This document shows positions 1 through 12,930 of a stretch of DNA of 64,000 bases, piece after piece (position 1 is the stretch's first letter; every line of letters begins with the position of its first letter). The stretch spans positions 35,445,034 through 35,509,033 of the forward strand of contig OX419762.1 of NCBI GenBank assembly GCA_948567375.1. Reading direction: 5' to 3'. The position numbers and the translations under genes were made by a program. The notes beneath the pieces were generated by a model. It did not search any database, had not been told where the DNA came from, and saw only the letters and a list, made by a program, of their open reading frames with translations. Source of the DNA: Lunularia cruciata. Lineage: Eukaryota > Streptophyta > Marchantiopsida > Lunulariales > Lunulariaceae.

Positions 1-3000
1 TATTGCTAGAAGAAGTATAGAATACTTTTGTTAAGCAGATCTTACCTTAGCAAATAAAAACTTATCACTCTTGAAATGTTGGATTCTGATTTAAAGAAAA
101 TATAGTGAATATATATATCTTAAAAAATAAAAAAGTGAAACTGGCTTAAGGTCATTTTGAGTAATAGACAAACAATGTTAAGTTAATCCTTACTAATTCT
201 CCTATTCATAAAATTTAATTATCTGGATATTATATCTACAATTTGTACTAAATTGGGAATCAAAGTTTGACAAGATCTTTCTTGGGAGTTTCTTTTGTTG
301 ATGGCACCTTGGCCTTGTCCATATATTAAAGGTTTTAGTAGGAGAAATACAAGCATATTGTCAAGTAAACTGGACCATCATAAGTAGTCTAATTAAGTTG
401 GGGTTACTTTTTTATCTTCTATTTTAAGTTTATATATTTTTCATTCAGACACTTAAATTTCCAATTAAAAATGAGTAAGAGAAAGGAGCTTGATGAATCT
501 AAAAAAAGAAGAAGAAACCAGCAGAATAAGTTTAGAAGAAGACTAAGACACAAAATAAGATAATTTAGAGACTGAGATGAGCGAAAATGAGTGAAAATAT
601 ATATATATATATAAAGGCAGAGAGGCTATCTATTTCCGAGACATTTTATAGAATGAGATATAATCAAAATGTTTAGGACAGGGGTTTTCTAAACATAGGG
701 TTTATTAAGGGGATCATGTTGCTTATGGACCTTGATTAAGGGAAAAAGACTAAGAAATTTTGTGAAGAAGGAAAGAAATCGCTTAGAAACGTTTAAATTA
801 AAAAATTACAGAAACATCTTATTTTGTATCAGAACAAAAAATAAAATAAAAAATAAAAAATAAATTTTAATATGAAAAAGTTTCACTTCTGAATAGAAAC
901 TCTAATTCCATTTTGACTTATTTTACATGAATGGATTGTCCTCTAAAACTCATACTCCTGAATGGCGTGGACCTGCACCACCGTGAACTAACAGCACCCA
1001 TTAAAGAAAATATTCTCATTAAAGTTCCAACCCTTTCTGGTTTTGTCTCTCCCTTGTAGGGCTTGATGGGGTCTTCCCATCCTTCGTTTTTCCTACGCGG
1101 TCGCCTTTCATCTTTCTGGACTCTTCTAATTTATTCTGAATTGCCTTATTTGTTTATTTATTTATTGAAATTGATACTTGTGTACGAGATGACTTCATAA
1201 TAATTTCGGAAGTCACTTTACTTGATTCTGCATACGAGTTATGAAGTAATCTAAAATCACTCCCGGTATACAAATTCATCTAAAATTTGAGAAAATATCT
1301 TTTTGATTTTTACCTGCATCATATTTAAGATGATATTGAGTGTACTCAATATCTTCATTTTCCTTATTCATGATAGACAGATATTGTTATATCGATACGA
1401 GGCACTCATGTAGAAAGAATCCAAGACAAAAGTAAATATGCAGAGTAAAGTAAAAAGAGCTTCGACGTTGTGAACAAGAATCAAAACTCTTAACCAAATT
1501 CCAATTTTTGACACTTTAGAATATGATAGAAACTGCAAGTCATTGTCCCATCTACGAAGAGCTTGCATTGAATCGAAAGTCACCAAATGTTTCCAAATTG
1601 ATATTCACAACCAGAGTGAAGCTAGAATAGTGAATACTAGAAGACTTAATAATAGTATAAATTATATCTCAAAATAGCACATATACTTTATACATATTAA
1701 ATGCACAAAGTAACAGCTCACACGTTGCAAGAGGCTGTATCGAAGTCCCTATTGCATGCTAGATTGTTGCTTTCTTCTCCTCCATTATGGGGATTTACGA
1801 AGAACAGAGTTATTGAGCAATGGTATTATGTGGGGCATTCGTCGCAGCTTGTTGCAACATTCATCGAGGAAAAGCCAGCACATGGAAAGAATTTGAGGAG
1901 TCGATGGTGTTGCTATCTACTCTATTAGCTAGCAGGCCTCCCTTCTGCAGGTGAGCATGACCATGTGAAAGCCCAAGTGCATGCACGGCGCTTATACCCT
2001 GGTTTTGACTGGAGCGCGAAATTCAGCTCGACTGAAGTCATGGATCGTCGTCATAAATCCGACGTTAAGAAGAGGGTGAGACCTGCAATGCCTTAAGCTC
2101 TTTTTTGTAGCATGTGCAAATTTGTTTAATGTCTTGAGTTCCTCAGTTTTTTGAAGCGGTGCTTGTGAGTATCTGGTCCTGCGTTTTGTTCTTTACATCT
2201 TGACTGTCATGTAACTTGCGAAGAAAGGAGCTCTGGTATCAGGGTTAGGTTGCTTTTTCGGCTTTCTCTTTCCTGTTTCAGCCCTCATAATAGAGGTACT
2301 CATTGTCCAGAGTTTCATAAATTGTTTTGCTCGACAGTTAAAAATTCTTAAAACATTTCTGAATGCGGTTAAGTTCGCTTCAAAGACTGTTTTGTTGAGT
2401 CGAAGTTCAGTTTTCTATCGTGTCAACTCGTGGATTTCGATTGTGGAGGCAACCAGGCTTTTCTGACCTCTATGTCGTAATTGCCCTCTGCATGTTCAGA
2501 ACAGAGTAATGTAATTTCACTTGGTCTTTTGGTTCCGTGATCTGAATGCGAACCAAGTCTGTTTGTTGCTCCTTTTGAATTCTTTTATCATAATCTTAAT
2601 ATGAATATTACGGAAGGAATTCTGTTACGTTTTTTAGAATTCCAAGAAATAAGGTATGGACTTATCGTCGGCTTGTTAGCGGTTTAAGATACTCTATTAG
2701 GGTTCCCGCTGGTTAACCTTTGAGTTGATTCCGCATCTGTTTTGAAGATCATGTGTTGGTTTCATAGCTCTGTCAGTTAGATACTTGCTCCATTGACGCC
2801 TCAAGTTTAGAGGGCAATGCAAGGCAGCGATTTCAACATTGATCTCTCAATCGTTTCGCAATTTTCCCTGAATTTCGCTCATCCAGTGTTTTGAACCATT
2901 TCCACTACAGGAGACCTGTCGAGAAAGCTCCTCCGCATCTGTGCACATGTGACAAGAAAATTCTATGCTTTAGTAGTCGATTTCTCTTCGATGTCATCCT

Positions 3001-3024
3001 CTTTGATTATTTCCCGCAATCAAT
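1..3024. other. AT-rich region upstream of PTH2, no firm gene
   Basis: No convincing gene was found here. The first 1 kb is very AT-rich, with a short (AT)n run near 599-612 and an A-rich tract near 836-862. One exon-like piece is visible at 1820-1950 (+): an ATG opens a frame reading MVLCGAFVAACCNIHRG, and the frame stays open to a consensus donor (CAG then GTGAGC) at 1950. I could not find a partner exon, so it may be a 5' exon of an unrecognised transcript or chance. A 60-bp dispersed repeat lies at 1052-1110. The interval 2000-3024 probably holds the promoter and leader of the PTH2 gene, but I see no diagnostic motif. Confidence 0.4.
1052..1110 (+). repeat. 60-bp dispersed repeat, copy 1
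   Basis: A segment starting CCTTGTAGGGCTTGATGGGG and ending near a CGCGGTCGCC block recurs at 28616-28680 and 37052-37110 in the same orientation, and inverted at 37572-37630. A shorter piece (CCTTCGTTTTTCCTACGGGG) is at 6737-6775. The pair at 37 kb forms opposite ends of one element, so this copy is probably a relic end of the same family. Confidence 0.55.
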
Positions 3025-5612
3025 ATGTTAGCAAGCCAAGTGATAGAAGTTTTTTCCATGTCACTCGGTGAGATGCCGCAGAACCTCAGAACCTTTGCGC
3101 CAACTTTGTTTGCTGGGGCGAGAATCAACGCCCCAGAAATCAAAGCTCTTCTTCAACACATCTGGATCCCCCAGGTTTTCTACAAGGATTCTCAGTGCCT
3201 TAGTGTCCACGACATTTATCCCACACATGTACTTATCGATTTGTCTCACCCTAGGTATTGTCTGGTCTCTAGGTATTTTAAGTGGCCATGTTCATCTGCA
3301 AGCTATAGTGCTAAAGTACTGTGGTTGTGAACCGTAGGCAACCCATTGCGCTGCATGAAGCGAATATTGTGTAGAGTTAACGTAAAGTTATGCAGTTCTT
3401 GCAGTTCTTTAATTGTAACACAGTACACAGAACCTTTACCAAGGTGTACGAAAGAACTTACGGATGTGTCATCATCTATCCGTATGGGATCTGTCAGTGA
3501 ACGAAAATCGGTAGTAAACTCAAGCTGTTCTGGTTTTGAACTGTCATTTTGGTGAAAGCAGGGCAGCGAGCAATGGGTTTCGGCAGCTCTCGCGCTTGCG
3601 AACTTTGTTCCTGGGCTCTTTGTGGGATTTTTGGTAGGCGTATTGGTGGAACATAAAAGGGGTGAGAAGTCTTTGCCTTCAGAGACCCCCACAAAAAAGA
3701 AGTTGACTGGAGGTCCGAGACGTGGAGTTCGGAGTAGTACAGCAACAAATCGGACAAGCACCTCCAGCAATACAAGTGAAGGTCAAAACGGGGAATTAAA
3801 GATGGTACGTTCCATCTCCTAGTTCATATTGCTGTTCTTCGTCCCTTCCCAGGGCATGGAGTATAAATGCTGGTCTCATGTATTAATATTACCGTCCCTG
3901 TCAGACGATAACTTTGAGGATGTACTCTTTTCTTATGAAGAAAATTCCGTATTGTATGCTCTGTGTGAATTATCCAGATGCTTACTCGCAGTGATCTGAA
4001 TTCAGGTATTTGTTGTCCGTCAAGACCTGAAGATGGGGGCTGGGAAAATAGCTTCGCAATGTGCACGTAAGCTCTTCGTTCACCAGAAGGTTTGCATTTG
4101 TCCTTTCTTTATCAGCATCACGTCAGGTCTCAGATCGTTTTTCTGTTTTCATTTTCACGTCTGCTGTTTATCAGCCGCTTTTGTTACCACAGGAAGTTGT
4201 ATAGGAATCCAAGTGCTGGTAGAATATCCTTGCCAGTCAACTGCTTCAATTCTGTGATAGTGACACTTCAATATTACTGGTATTGATCCCGGCTGACTGT
4301 TCTCTGCTGTTTAATGGGGGATGCCGTCATGTCATTCTTTGCATATGAGTAACCCACGCGGTTTTATAATATAAAATGCAGATGCAGCTGTTGGCTCTTA
4401 TGAAGAATGCCTTAGCAGGTAACCACCTGTTCATGACAGTTTTTGTCATATTACGTCTATACCATTTTGTTGCGGCAATCTGCTTGGCACATGCAGATTT
4501 CCTTTTTCACACCAGGGCTATGTTCAAACGAGTTACAATAACATTTCTATGTGTAGTATAAATCTTAATTCGTTTAGTATAAATCTTAATTCGTTAAGTC
4601 CGTCAAGACTTCTAAAATCTCAGACTGCCTATTGGTGTAACGGGATTTTATGATTGCGATTCGTCATATGCAGGGGGCAACGTTTATTGCTAAGGAAGTG
4701 GGAGGACTGTGGACAGCCGAAAATTGTTGTCACTTGCAAAAGTCAGCACGAGATGTAGGGCTTTCCACACTGAAGAACAATCACATGCTCGTTAGGATTC
4801 AGATTATTGCCATCCTGAACATTTCTTCCTGATTTCGGTTACATTCATCTTAAAACTTGCGCACGGATTACTTTATTTCTAAGAAGTGTACAAGTTCTCA
4901 TCTAATTTGGACATGTGGATATAATTGTTATGAGCAGGAACGAGCTCAAGGCAAAGGCCGAAAGAGCGGGCTTGCCATGCTTCATTGTGGCGGATGCTGG
5001 ACGGACACAGGTATGTCTGCTAAAGTTATTCGAGTGAGATCCCTTGCTACTGGTGAAAAGAGGTTTTGATGACCCCAACCCTAACTTTTCACATAGTGAT
5101 CATTTGACAATAGCCAACTCGTTGAGGTAATAGTCATATACTTTAGTTGCTACGTAGCAGACTAGTTGATCAGGGAATTGAGAGGAAATGAGCCGGTTAC
5201 TTTGAGCTCGGGTGAAGAATAGCGGTATTCAAATAATCACGTACTTCATGCGCACTGGCAGGTAGTTGCAGGATCTCACACAGTGCTTGCCATCGGACCA
5301 GGTGCTGTGCAATTTCCGCTTTAACTTCTCGCTCACATTTTATAATAGTTTCCCACTTCAACTTGATGTTACTTGTTACTGACTTGACCTTACGCAAAGG
5401 CTGCTCGTCCGAGCATTTGTGATGATACGCCATGGGACTTCGCGAATTCTTTTCTCCGGTGATTCTTGACAGTCATTTAGCTCTACGATGCGTCTACTTA
5501 CTCCTGATGGTCCATCCAGCGTATCTGTCTCAGGGATTAACCTTTACGACTGCCCTTTGCAGGTGGAAAGACAACTATCGACAACGTTACTCGACACCTG
5601 AAGCTTCTGTAG
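3025..5612 (+). CDS. PTH2: Peptidyl-tRNA hydrolase 2 (PTH2/Bit1 family), eight exons
   Basis: PTH2 releases tRNA from peptidyl-tRNA that drops off ribosomes. Exons read by eye: 3025-3174 (tentative first exon), 3562-3804, 4006-4066, 4382-4418, 4674-4754, 4938-5010, 5262-5301, 5563-5612. All introns are GT-AG and the phases join, giving 244 residues. Exon 2 encodes a hydrophobic segment (VSAALALANFVPGLFVGFLV, about residues 56-75), matching the N-terminal membrane anchor of eukaryotic PTH2, then a basic Ser/Thr-rich linker. The catalytic domain follows: VVRQDLKMGAGKIASQCAH (about 134-152), KWEDCGQPKIVV, LPCFIVADAGRTQ (203-215), GSHTVLAIGP, and the family-typical ending NVTRHLKLL. The family core is about 115-120 residues, and this fits. 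The first exon is the weakest part: its donor is in phase, but its sequence is not one I recognise. No frame damage is seen in exons 2-8. The gene is on the same strand as the hydrolase 1.6 kb downstream. Confidence 0.9.
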
Positions 5613-7257
5613 TGAAGCATGGAGTTCTTCCATAGTTGTGTTTTGTTACTCACATTCCCTTTTGGTCATAATTGAAATCACAAGAGTGTACAATACCGAT
5701 ATTGTAAATCTTGTACCGAAGTTTTTGCAGCTTCATTTGTACGGTGCTTTAGAGAGTTTGGAGTCTTTATGTCTTTCTGAATATAATAACGGTGCAGGGA
5801 GACATTTGTGGCAACATCACTACTGTACCTTAGTTGGTCAAATCTGACTGCTGAAGTTATGCATTATATCCAGTTGGAAGATTAACCTTCACCGACTAAA
5901 ATTAGGTCCTAATGGAAGTTGAAGATCTAAAGAAGCGAAATTCTTCTGACGATATGAGGGGAGGACTGTCACCTCCCTGCCGCCTGAAGGAATCTATTTG
6001 GCCGGAGGACGCTCAACGCTTGGCAGTTCACCAGTTCTGTATGTTGGCAATAGATTGAAGCACGTACTGTAGTTCGGCATACTCTGGTGCAAGACTTTCC
6101 AAAGCTTTTCTTATTCAGTCTCATGAAAAATTCCAAAAGTTCTCGACATATGTAAGGCGTTGTGATTTAAGTTTCTTAGCTCAAATGCGACCAAATTACG
6201 TAACTTGGAAAGCATTCAGCACACCAGTTATCAATGCCAGGAGTGAAGTCGACGTACTTGTGAACTGCCCTGAATGGTTGCTCAGAAGTGCCACTCAGTT
6301 CCTTTCTCCCGTCTGCCACTCAACGTAGTGGTCTTCCTACATCCTGCCTTGAATCATCGGTTTGGCAACTGCCCCAAAAAACACTGTTGTTTAGCCGACT
6401 TCTTTCTGTCATCTCATCTCAAAGTAAGACGCCAAGTTTCTGTATATTCGTTGAACATTTGGGAAGCTGGCACCTTTGTACTCAGACCGGGCCTCGAGTG
6501 GAGAGATGGCAACCCAAAGGTCTTCATGGCTTTTCTTGTGGCCGGTAGAACAATCCATTTGGACGAACATGCCTCTCTATCAACCGAGAGGAAACCAAAT
6601 GGATTCAAAGCCCAAGGCAAGCACTTAATCGCACGCAATACGCAGTCTGAAAGAAAATCTGCAAAATTCTCCAGCAGGTGCAGATATGCTGATCATCTTG
6701 AGGGGATATTCCACATTACAAAGTTCGCCTTATTAATCCTTCGTTTTTCCTACGGGGTCGCCTTCTTCCTTATTAATTGCCCACGCTCAATTCTGTACCT
6801 GAGGACATATACGACCATATTAATAGTGCATGTAGTGCACTATTGAGTAATAAGATGAAAGCGAATGAGATTCAACAATTGCATGGCCGTACTGTGGGAG
6901 TCTGGTAGCATTTTATATCTGTATTGTATCTGTCGAAAAGAGTGTCCCAGGTGCTCGTCAAAGGTAGACTTACATCCTGCTAGCGTAAGTTCCATGTGAG
7001 ATTCTCATGGGTTCACTCTCTGCAGGCAGGTGACTTCTTCTGACCCCCTGATACGCTCCGGTGCCCGTGGTGCTGCTTCTTTCCGTTGCTGCTACTGGCC
7101 AATATTTCGTACTCCTAGGCTCTTCCGCGCAGCTTGGTACGAAATTTCCAAACATCACACAGAGATTAAGGAAAGTTCTCTGATACATTGAGAGGATTGC
7201 ACAACAGGTGCTGCCGAATACTGTATTGATAGTGGTGGCCCTGAAACCAGGCCAGCC
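5613..7257. other. Intergenic region between PTH2 and hydrolase
   Basis: This interval should hold the PTH2 3' end and the hydrolase promoter. A 190-codon open frame at 6274-6846 (+) shows no recognisable domain and overlaps a relic of the dispersed repeat (6737-6775), so I do not call it a gene. No tRNA or other RNA gene was recognised. Confidence 0.4.
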
Positions 7258-10200
7258 ATGGCGGTGGGTTGGACCTCGGGGCTGGCAACTCAAGTACTGC
7301 CAGCCTCTCAAATTCCGTACGTGGGTAATGTCAGGAACGGAGGTCCAACAATCTCAAGCTCGCTTGCATCGCTCGGTCCTTGCCCGCAATCCCGAGCTAA
7401 ACTTTCTGGCGTTTCAGAATTCCTGTTCAGGGGAAATGTCATATATAAGACGAGAAAATTGGTGATAAGACGCAAATTTAATCAGCTGAAATGCAAATTG
7501 GCAAGGGAGGTTGGTTCGAATCAGAGAACCGGGCGTTTGAGGAGTTCGTTATCTGCGGGCACAGAGACAGAGTCAATTGACTCCAATGCGAAGTCTATCA
7601 ATGTCTGTCGACCTTGCGTTATTCTCCCGGTAAGTGGCCTATCTCAATTTCCAATCGGGTTTATAATCTCGTGGACAATGTCGTTCAAGTCTTCCCTGCT
7701 GTCTAGGCTTGCAATCCATTCTCTTGATAATTTGTAAGAAATGACGCTGTTTATGAATAATTTGTCAGGAATAAGATTCCGTAGTCGACTGCATGTCACA
7801 TGATTACCATGGGATCAAGTTGGGCTTCTGATGTGGCTCCAGGAACTTGTAAACCAACATGTGGGTGAATTCTTAGCTTTCGAGCTTCCAATCCAAAGTA
7901 AGAATTCGCTTGAAATATTAAATAGAAGTGTTGAATCAAAAACAAGTAGATTCTTCAACGAGCCGATTTACTGTTGGTGCGAGTTGGCGACCATTCTTTC
8001 TAGTGTTCCATAGATATACTTGGTCAGAGGACAGAGGAGGAGAGCAGGTTCTCTCGACATTGGGGGCAAACGCTGAATACGAGACATTTTTGCCCACAAG
8101 AAAGATAGGGACGCCATGGGGAAACGATAGAAGTACAGGAATTACCAGTGTGTTCTGCTCAATGCGTTCAACAAGTTATCGCTGCTTTGGTTATCGTGGT
8201 GTCTCTGATCTTCACTATATACGCAAACACACTTAAAAGTCTCACCGTCCAAAATCTTTAGAGGCGGCTTCCCGACGCGCCAAAGGCTGTCAATTGTTCT
8301 GTCTAGATGAACTTTAAACATCAATTCAATTGAGGGCACATCAAGTTCTTCAGAGAAATGCATGGAAGTAACAGGGAGTATTGTTCAATTGCAGAACGCA
8401 ATATTCACTGTTTCTTCGAGGCACTAAAGCTTGGCGTGAACACCTAACCCATTTGACCATGTATAAACCTGTGTCGGTCCTACAAACTGCATGACAAATC
8501 TTGGATACATAGAAACAGGTATCAACAGTGCTGGGATGAGCTTTGTATATGATGAGCTTTTGACAGTTTTTCAAAGTAGACTCAGTAGTCTGAACGCTAC
8601 ATGAGAGGTAGTGAAAGGCTTTAGCAAGGAGCTACACTGGTTAAATAGCAGCTAACTATATCCTGAGAAGTACTTGCAGAAGATCTTGAAGAGCTCTGCC
8701 AATAGATCTAGGTACATGTTCATCAGGAAAGGTGGAAACTTGTCACGAAAGTATTTATGTTGCACAAACGTTCGAACCAATAGAATTTTGTAGTATTTTT
8801 GTAACCTCTTGACAATTTGGCAGGTATTCCCCTTTTTTCCTGAGTAAAATAAACTTTTATTTATGCGTGCAGGGTTTGGGCAACAACACAAGTGACTACG
8901 ATACACTTGTATCTGATCTCGGGGCCCGAAATGTGGCGACTACTGTTGTTCAAGTTGCTCGTATTGATTGGTTACGAAACGCGTCTGGTTTACTAGACGG
9001 GAATTACTGGAGAGGCACGTTATCCCCGAGGCCAGTTTTGAACTGGTAAGTGAAAGGCTTTAGGTCCTCCGGTCTACCTAAAACAAGTATTTCATGTTTA
9101 AGTCACCGGCATCTAAATTGACTCACGAAAGTTTCTCTTGAACCGCTCAGGTACTTGGAAAGATTGAAAACTGCCATTGAAAGTGCTAAAGCTGGGGCTG
9201 CTGGTGAGTAATAACAATCTGAACCTGGATTGTTGGCTGTTGAACTTCTCGTAGACGACATCTATTCCATTTTTAAGATTGAGTCTTGTGGCAGGCGACG
9301 GCAAAGTGTCACTGATCGGACATTCGGCCGGAGGATGGTTGGCTCGAGTATACATGGCGGAATTTGGAACTAAAGATATTGCTCTCCTTCTCACTCTCGG
9401 AACCCCTCACTTGTATGTACTTCCTAAGGCTTGTTAATATTGCCGCATATATGTACCTTAGGTCTTCTGCTTCGTCGGACTATTTTTCACCTTGATACAA
9501 TATTTGAACAGTTGGCCCCCTTGGACTTTTTTTAGCTCTTGAATCTAAATTTGTTTTCCGCTTTGGTAGGCCTCCGCCAAGAGGAGTGCCTGGCGTATTC
9601 GACCAAACGAGAGGACTACTCTACCATGTTGAGGACAACTGTCCGGGGGCATATCATGCACCCGATGTAAAATACGTGTGCATTGCAGGCAGGTAGTGCG
9701 ACCACCCATTCACTAAATTTTGTTATGTTAGCCCTAGGAACCCTGCGTCAGTTTGCCTTATCCTCGTGTTACATCAACGTGGTAAGCAGAATAAAGTGAA
9801 CTGTGCTGCACATTCAGGACTTCGTCAAGGGTTCTCTCTTACTATTTCTTAGACACTACTCTGGTCTATTCAGGGAGCAGATCTCAAGTAGTGTGGAAAG
9901 GTATTTGTCTTGTCGGGGTGTTTTCTCCAAGACAGAGATCTAGATCCCGAAAGGTTTGAAGCAAACCTGAGTTCTTCAATGTCATGAATTTCAAAGTTTC
10001 AGCTAGAAATATAGACTATATAGATCATCTTTAGCACTAGCAGAGCAAGTGACTGCTTTTTGACTGCAGAGTAAGTTATCTAGCAAGTATCCAGCTATTC
10101 TCTTGGACGAATGTGATATTCTATCAACGTATATTGTACGTGATATCCCTTCCCGCTTCTCTTGGGAAGGAAGTGGGCATTAGGAACGTGGTATTCTATC

Positions 10201-10763
10201 AACACATGAATGGACTTGGAACATGCAAATCCTCCTTTTAAACTAGAGAAAGCCACAGTACTGTATTAAACTTGATCAATCATCAGGTACTTGAAGGGAA
10301 GTGCTTTTGGAGCGGAAGAAACCCCGCCAGTTGCGACTACAGGTGTGGGTACATTGGACCTGGAAGAAGTTTCTGCGAGCACGGTTCGTAGCATAGAGAA
10401 CTCACCTGAAGCAGTTGTTGCAGAAGATGCTCCTCCCACTTTCCGACAACGCTTTGTTGGAGCAGGGTACAAGCAGGTACACTTTGATAAGTTTCAGCAT
10501 CACTTTTTGGTCCATAATTTGATTTGATTGATTTTTGGCATGCCGATTACTGAGGTTTTACTTGCTGTGTAAATGGACAGGTATGCGGAAAAGCCGACGT
10601 TTGGGGGGATGGGGTTGTACCAGAAGAATCCGCTTACTTGGAAGGAGCAGTGAATATATGCTTTGATGGTGTTTATCACTCTCCTGTTGGTGCAAATACT
10701 GGCAGACCTTGGTATGGAACACCTGATGTGTTGGACAAGTGGGTACACCATATTCTTGAGTAG
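7258..10763 (+). CDS. Alpha/beta hydrolase, PGAP1-like lipase fold, probably plastid
   Basis: Seven exons join in phase to 403 residues: 7258-7629, 8873-9045, 9151-9203, 9295-9412, 9570-9692, 10287-10476, 10581-10763, all introns GT-AG. The first exon (124 aa) is rich in Ser and basic residues and poor in acids after MAVGWTSGLATQ, as in a chloroplast transit peptide. It ends at RPCVILP, which joins GLGNN of exon 2 to make the oxyanion loop PGLGNN (124-129). The nucleophile elbow is GHSAGG with Ser210. The likely acid is Asp353 (DVWGDGVVPEES) and the likely base His376 (GVYHSP). Conserved family blocks include RIDWLRNASGLLD, NYWRGTLSPRPVLNWYL and LLTLGTPH. The overall fold matches plant and cyanobacterial serine esterase/lipase proteins annotated as PGAP1-like. 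The substrate is unknown. The first intron is 1.24 kb and the fifth about 0.6 kb. No frame damage is seen. Confidence 0.9.
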
Positions 10764-11573
10764 ATCCTTAAGAACTGGATCCTTGACACCAAAGCACAAC
10801 TGGTAAATATATTAGTACGGTTCTTCCATTAAAGTACGTACCTGTTGAAAGTGTTGTGATTCATCCTGATTTCCGGTGCAAAAACAGACGTTTGTGCTTA
10901 GTCCACCAAAGTGGTCATAGAAGCTCGATGAACCATGACTCCCTGGATTATCTTGCATGCTTGATTTGCAACGACTATGGAAGTGTAAAGCCTCGTTTTA
11001 GTCATTCCATGGTAAACAAATTTCGATGTACTTGAATTTACAGTATTCAGCAAATAAAGATTCTCTTCGAAGAGTGGACTAGTTGGAGAACTTGCCAAAC
11101 CCAACGACCGGGATATTCTATTCTTGACATCTTACAATCTCTCACCTCTGAAGACAACTCACAATACTCGCTCTGCTTCAGTCTCCCTTGTTTATTTTAG
11201 TATTGAATCGGATCAATGAACAGCATGTTCTAGGGACTTGGAAAATTGCGGCTACCATATTGTGGATACTGGAGGTGATAATGTATGAATGAATAGCGAG
11301 CCTAGTCTAGACCGTTGGTTGCCCTTTTCCCTTTTGAGGGTTTATCTATCTGCACAGAATCTTCTACCAATACCGATGTTCCTTATACCGATTAGTTCAC
11401 TTAGCGGGGTTCATTACGAGGAGACATGCCTTCTCAACATAAATTAGAGTTCAAGTTCACATTGACTGCAATATGCCAATTCTGATGATACGGCACTTTT
11501 ACTACTGTCTCACAGAAGGTGTTTGATTACTTTCAAATTGAATCTTATGTCAAACATATAAGGATGAACAGGA
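10764..11573. other. Intergenic, nothing recognised
   Basis: This stretch lies downstream of the hydrolase stop codon. Only short chance frames are present and I recognise no repeat or RNA gene. Confidence 0.4.
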
Positions 11574-11941
11574 TGTCATGCTGAGATACATAGCCCTTGG
11601 GCATATGTATCATTGTGTCCCCAGAATTAATGTGTACTTTTTGGTTTCCCAAATGAGCGTTATTTGGGTAAGTTATGCACATTATAGTGTGGTGTTCTTG
11701 TATAGTATTTTAAGGTTCTTATAGCAAAGTACTTTGATAGGGGCACATACCTAGTAGTGAAGCGGGGCACGACCCTCTCTGGCAATTTTTCTAGAATTTG
11801 CAAAGAGCCATGAAGCTTACCTACATTGCTTTGAGTTGGCAGTGTGATTTCTAGATGCTCCCGACCGGATATTGCAATTCCGACGGTTACCCTCAGTTCA
11901 TTTATTTCATTCAGAGTTTTGAGTTCAGTTTTATCCAGTTT
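11574..11941 (+). repeat. Truncated LTR (family C), left side of copy 1
   Basis: About 370 bp starting TGTCATGCTGAGATACATAG closely matches the first part of the LTR at 26933-27547, sharing a TTATTTGGGTA block, a CATGAAGCTTACC block and a GAGTTCAGTTTTAT block. Similarity stops near 11941. It flanks the gag/DNMT/pol material on the left as the 26.9-kb copy does on the right, so it is most simply the remnant 5' LTR of the copy 1 element. Its 3' part and any primer-binding site are lost. Confidence 0.6.
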
Positions 11942-12279
11942 AATTTAATTCTAGAAATACTGCATGAGTAACTACAGAGCTCAACTTTGCTGCCATGGTA
12001 GATAGTAGCAAAGAAATCACGTACTAGCAATTTTAATTTTCAGAATTACCTGTGCACCGGAAATAGACCATTGTGGGCTTGGAGGACGGGAAGTGGAAGG
12101 TCACTCAACGGGATTGGTGGTAGCTCGTAGGGTTGTCTGGACTTCTTCTGGAACTGCAACGTGAAGTAAGAATATTTCTCCTGGATCAGCAAGATAACGA
12201 GTAAATTGAGGTGTTGCTTTATCTTCCATTACCTTTGGAGTAGAATCCCGAATCATCAAGCTGGGGAGTGGATTGAGAC

Positions 12280-12930
12280 CAACGGGCCTACATTCTCGAT
12301 ACAATTGATCATAGAATATATATTACTCAATATAGCCTGAATTTGTTCTTCAGTATTCCTAACTACAGCCATGATACAATTGTTCACAGGAACTATATTC
12401 TTCGATATAGTTTGAACTTGTCTCTCAATATTGCCTAGCACAGTCTAGGTACAATCTCGATATCACCTATAGTCTCGATATATCAAGAAACTCAATATTG
12501 CTTAGCACAGTCTAGATACAATCTCGATATTACCTCTAGTGTCGATATATCAAGAGTCTTACAACTGATATATCAGGCATCCCAATCTATTCTTACAAAT
12601 CTGGATATCACCTACAACCTCGACAAGTCCCGATATAACAAGATTCTTACAATTGATAAATCAAGAGGCTTACAACTGATATCTAAGGAGCCCTACAGTC
12701 GATATATCAGGCATCCCAATATTCTTACAAATCTGAATATCACCTACAATTTCGATAAGTCCCAATAGAGCAAAATTCTTACCGTCGATAAATCAAGAGT
12801 ATTACAGCCCAATATATCAAGAGTACTACGGTCGATATATCAAGGGTCCTACGGTCAATATCAAGAGTACGCAAACACTTTTATATATCAAGGGTCCTAC
12901 CGTCAATATCAAGAGTACTCAAAAACTTTT
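12280..12930. repeat. Degenerate minisatellite rich in CGATATATCAAGAG
   Basis: Repeated short units, variants of CTCGATATATCAAGAGTCTTAC, TATCAGGCATCCCAATA and ATCTCGATATCACCTA, fill about 650 bp. Units are imperfect and irregularly spaced, so period and copy number are not stated. The array lies in the 5' non-coding part of the copy 1 retroelement region, between the LTR remnant and gag. Confidence 0.7.

Noticed and set aside
3303-3770. 155-codon minus-strand frame
   Set aside because: It is antisense to PTH2 exon 2 and its intron, where the plus strand clearly encodes the PTH2 anchor and linker.
6274-6846. 190-codon open frame between PTH2 and the hydrolase
   Set aside because: No recognisable domain, unlike composition to neighbours, and it overlaps a dispersed-repeat relic. 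Likely chance.
7258-10763. Hydrolase as the N-terminal domain of a hydrolase-type bryophyte NLR
   Set aside because: The hydrolase has its own stop and lies on the opposite strand, 18 kb from the NB-ARC gene. It is a separate gene.
12280-12930. CRISPR-like array
   Set aside because: Units are degenerate and irregular with no unique spacers of constant length, in a eukaryotic retroelement context.
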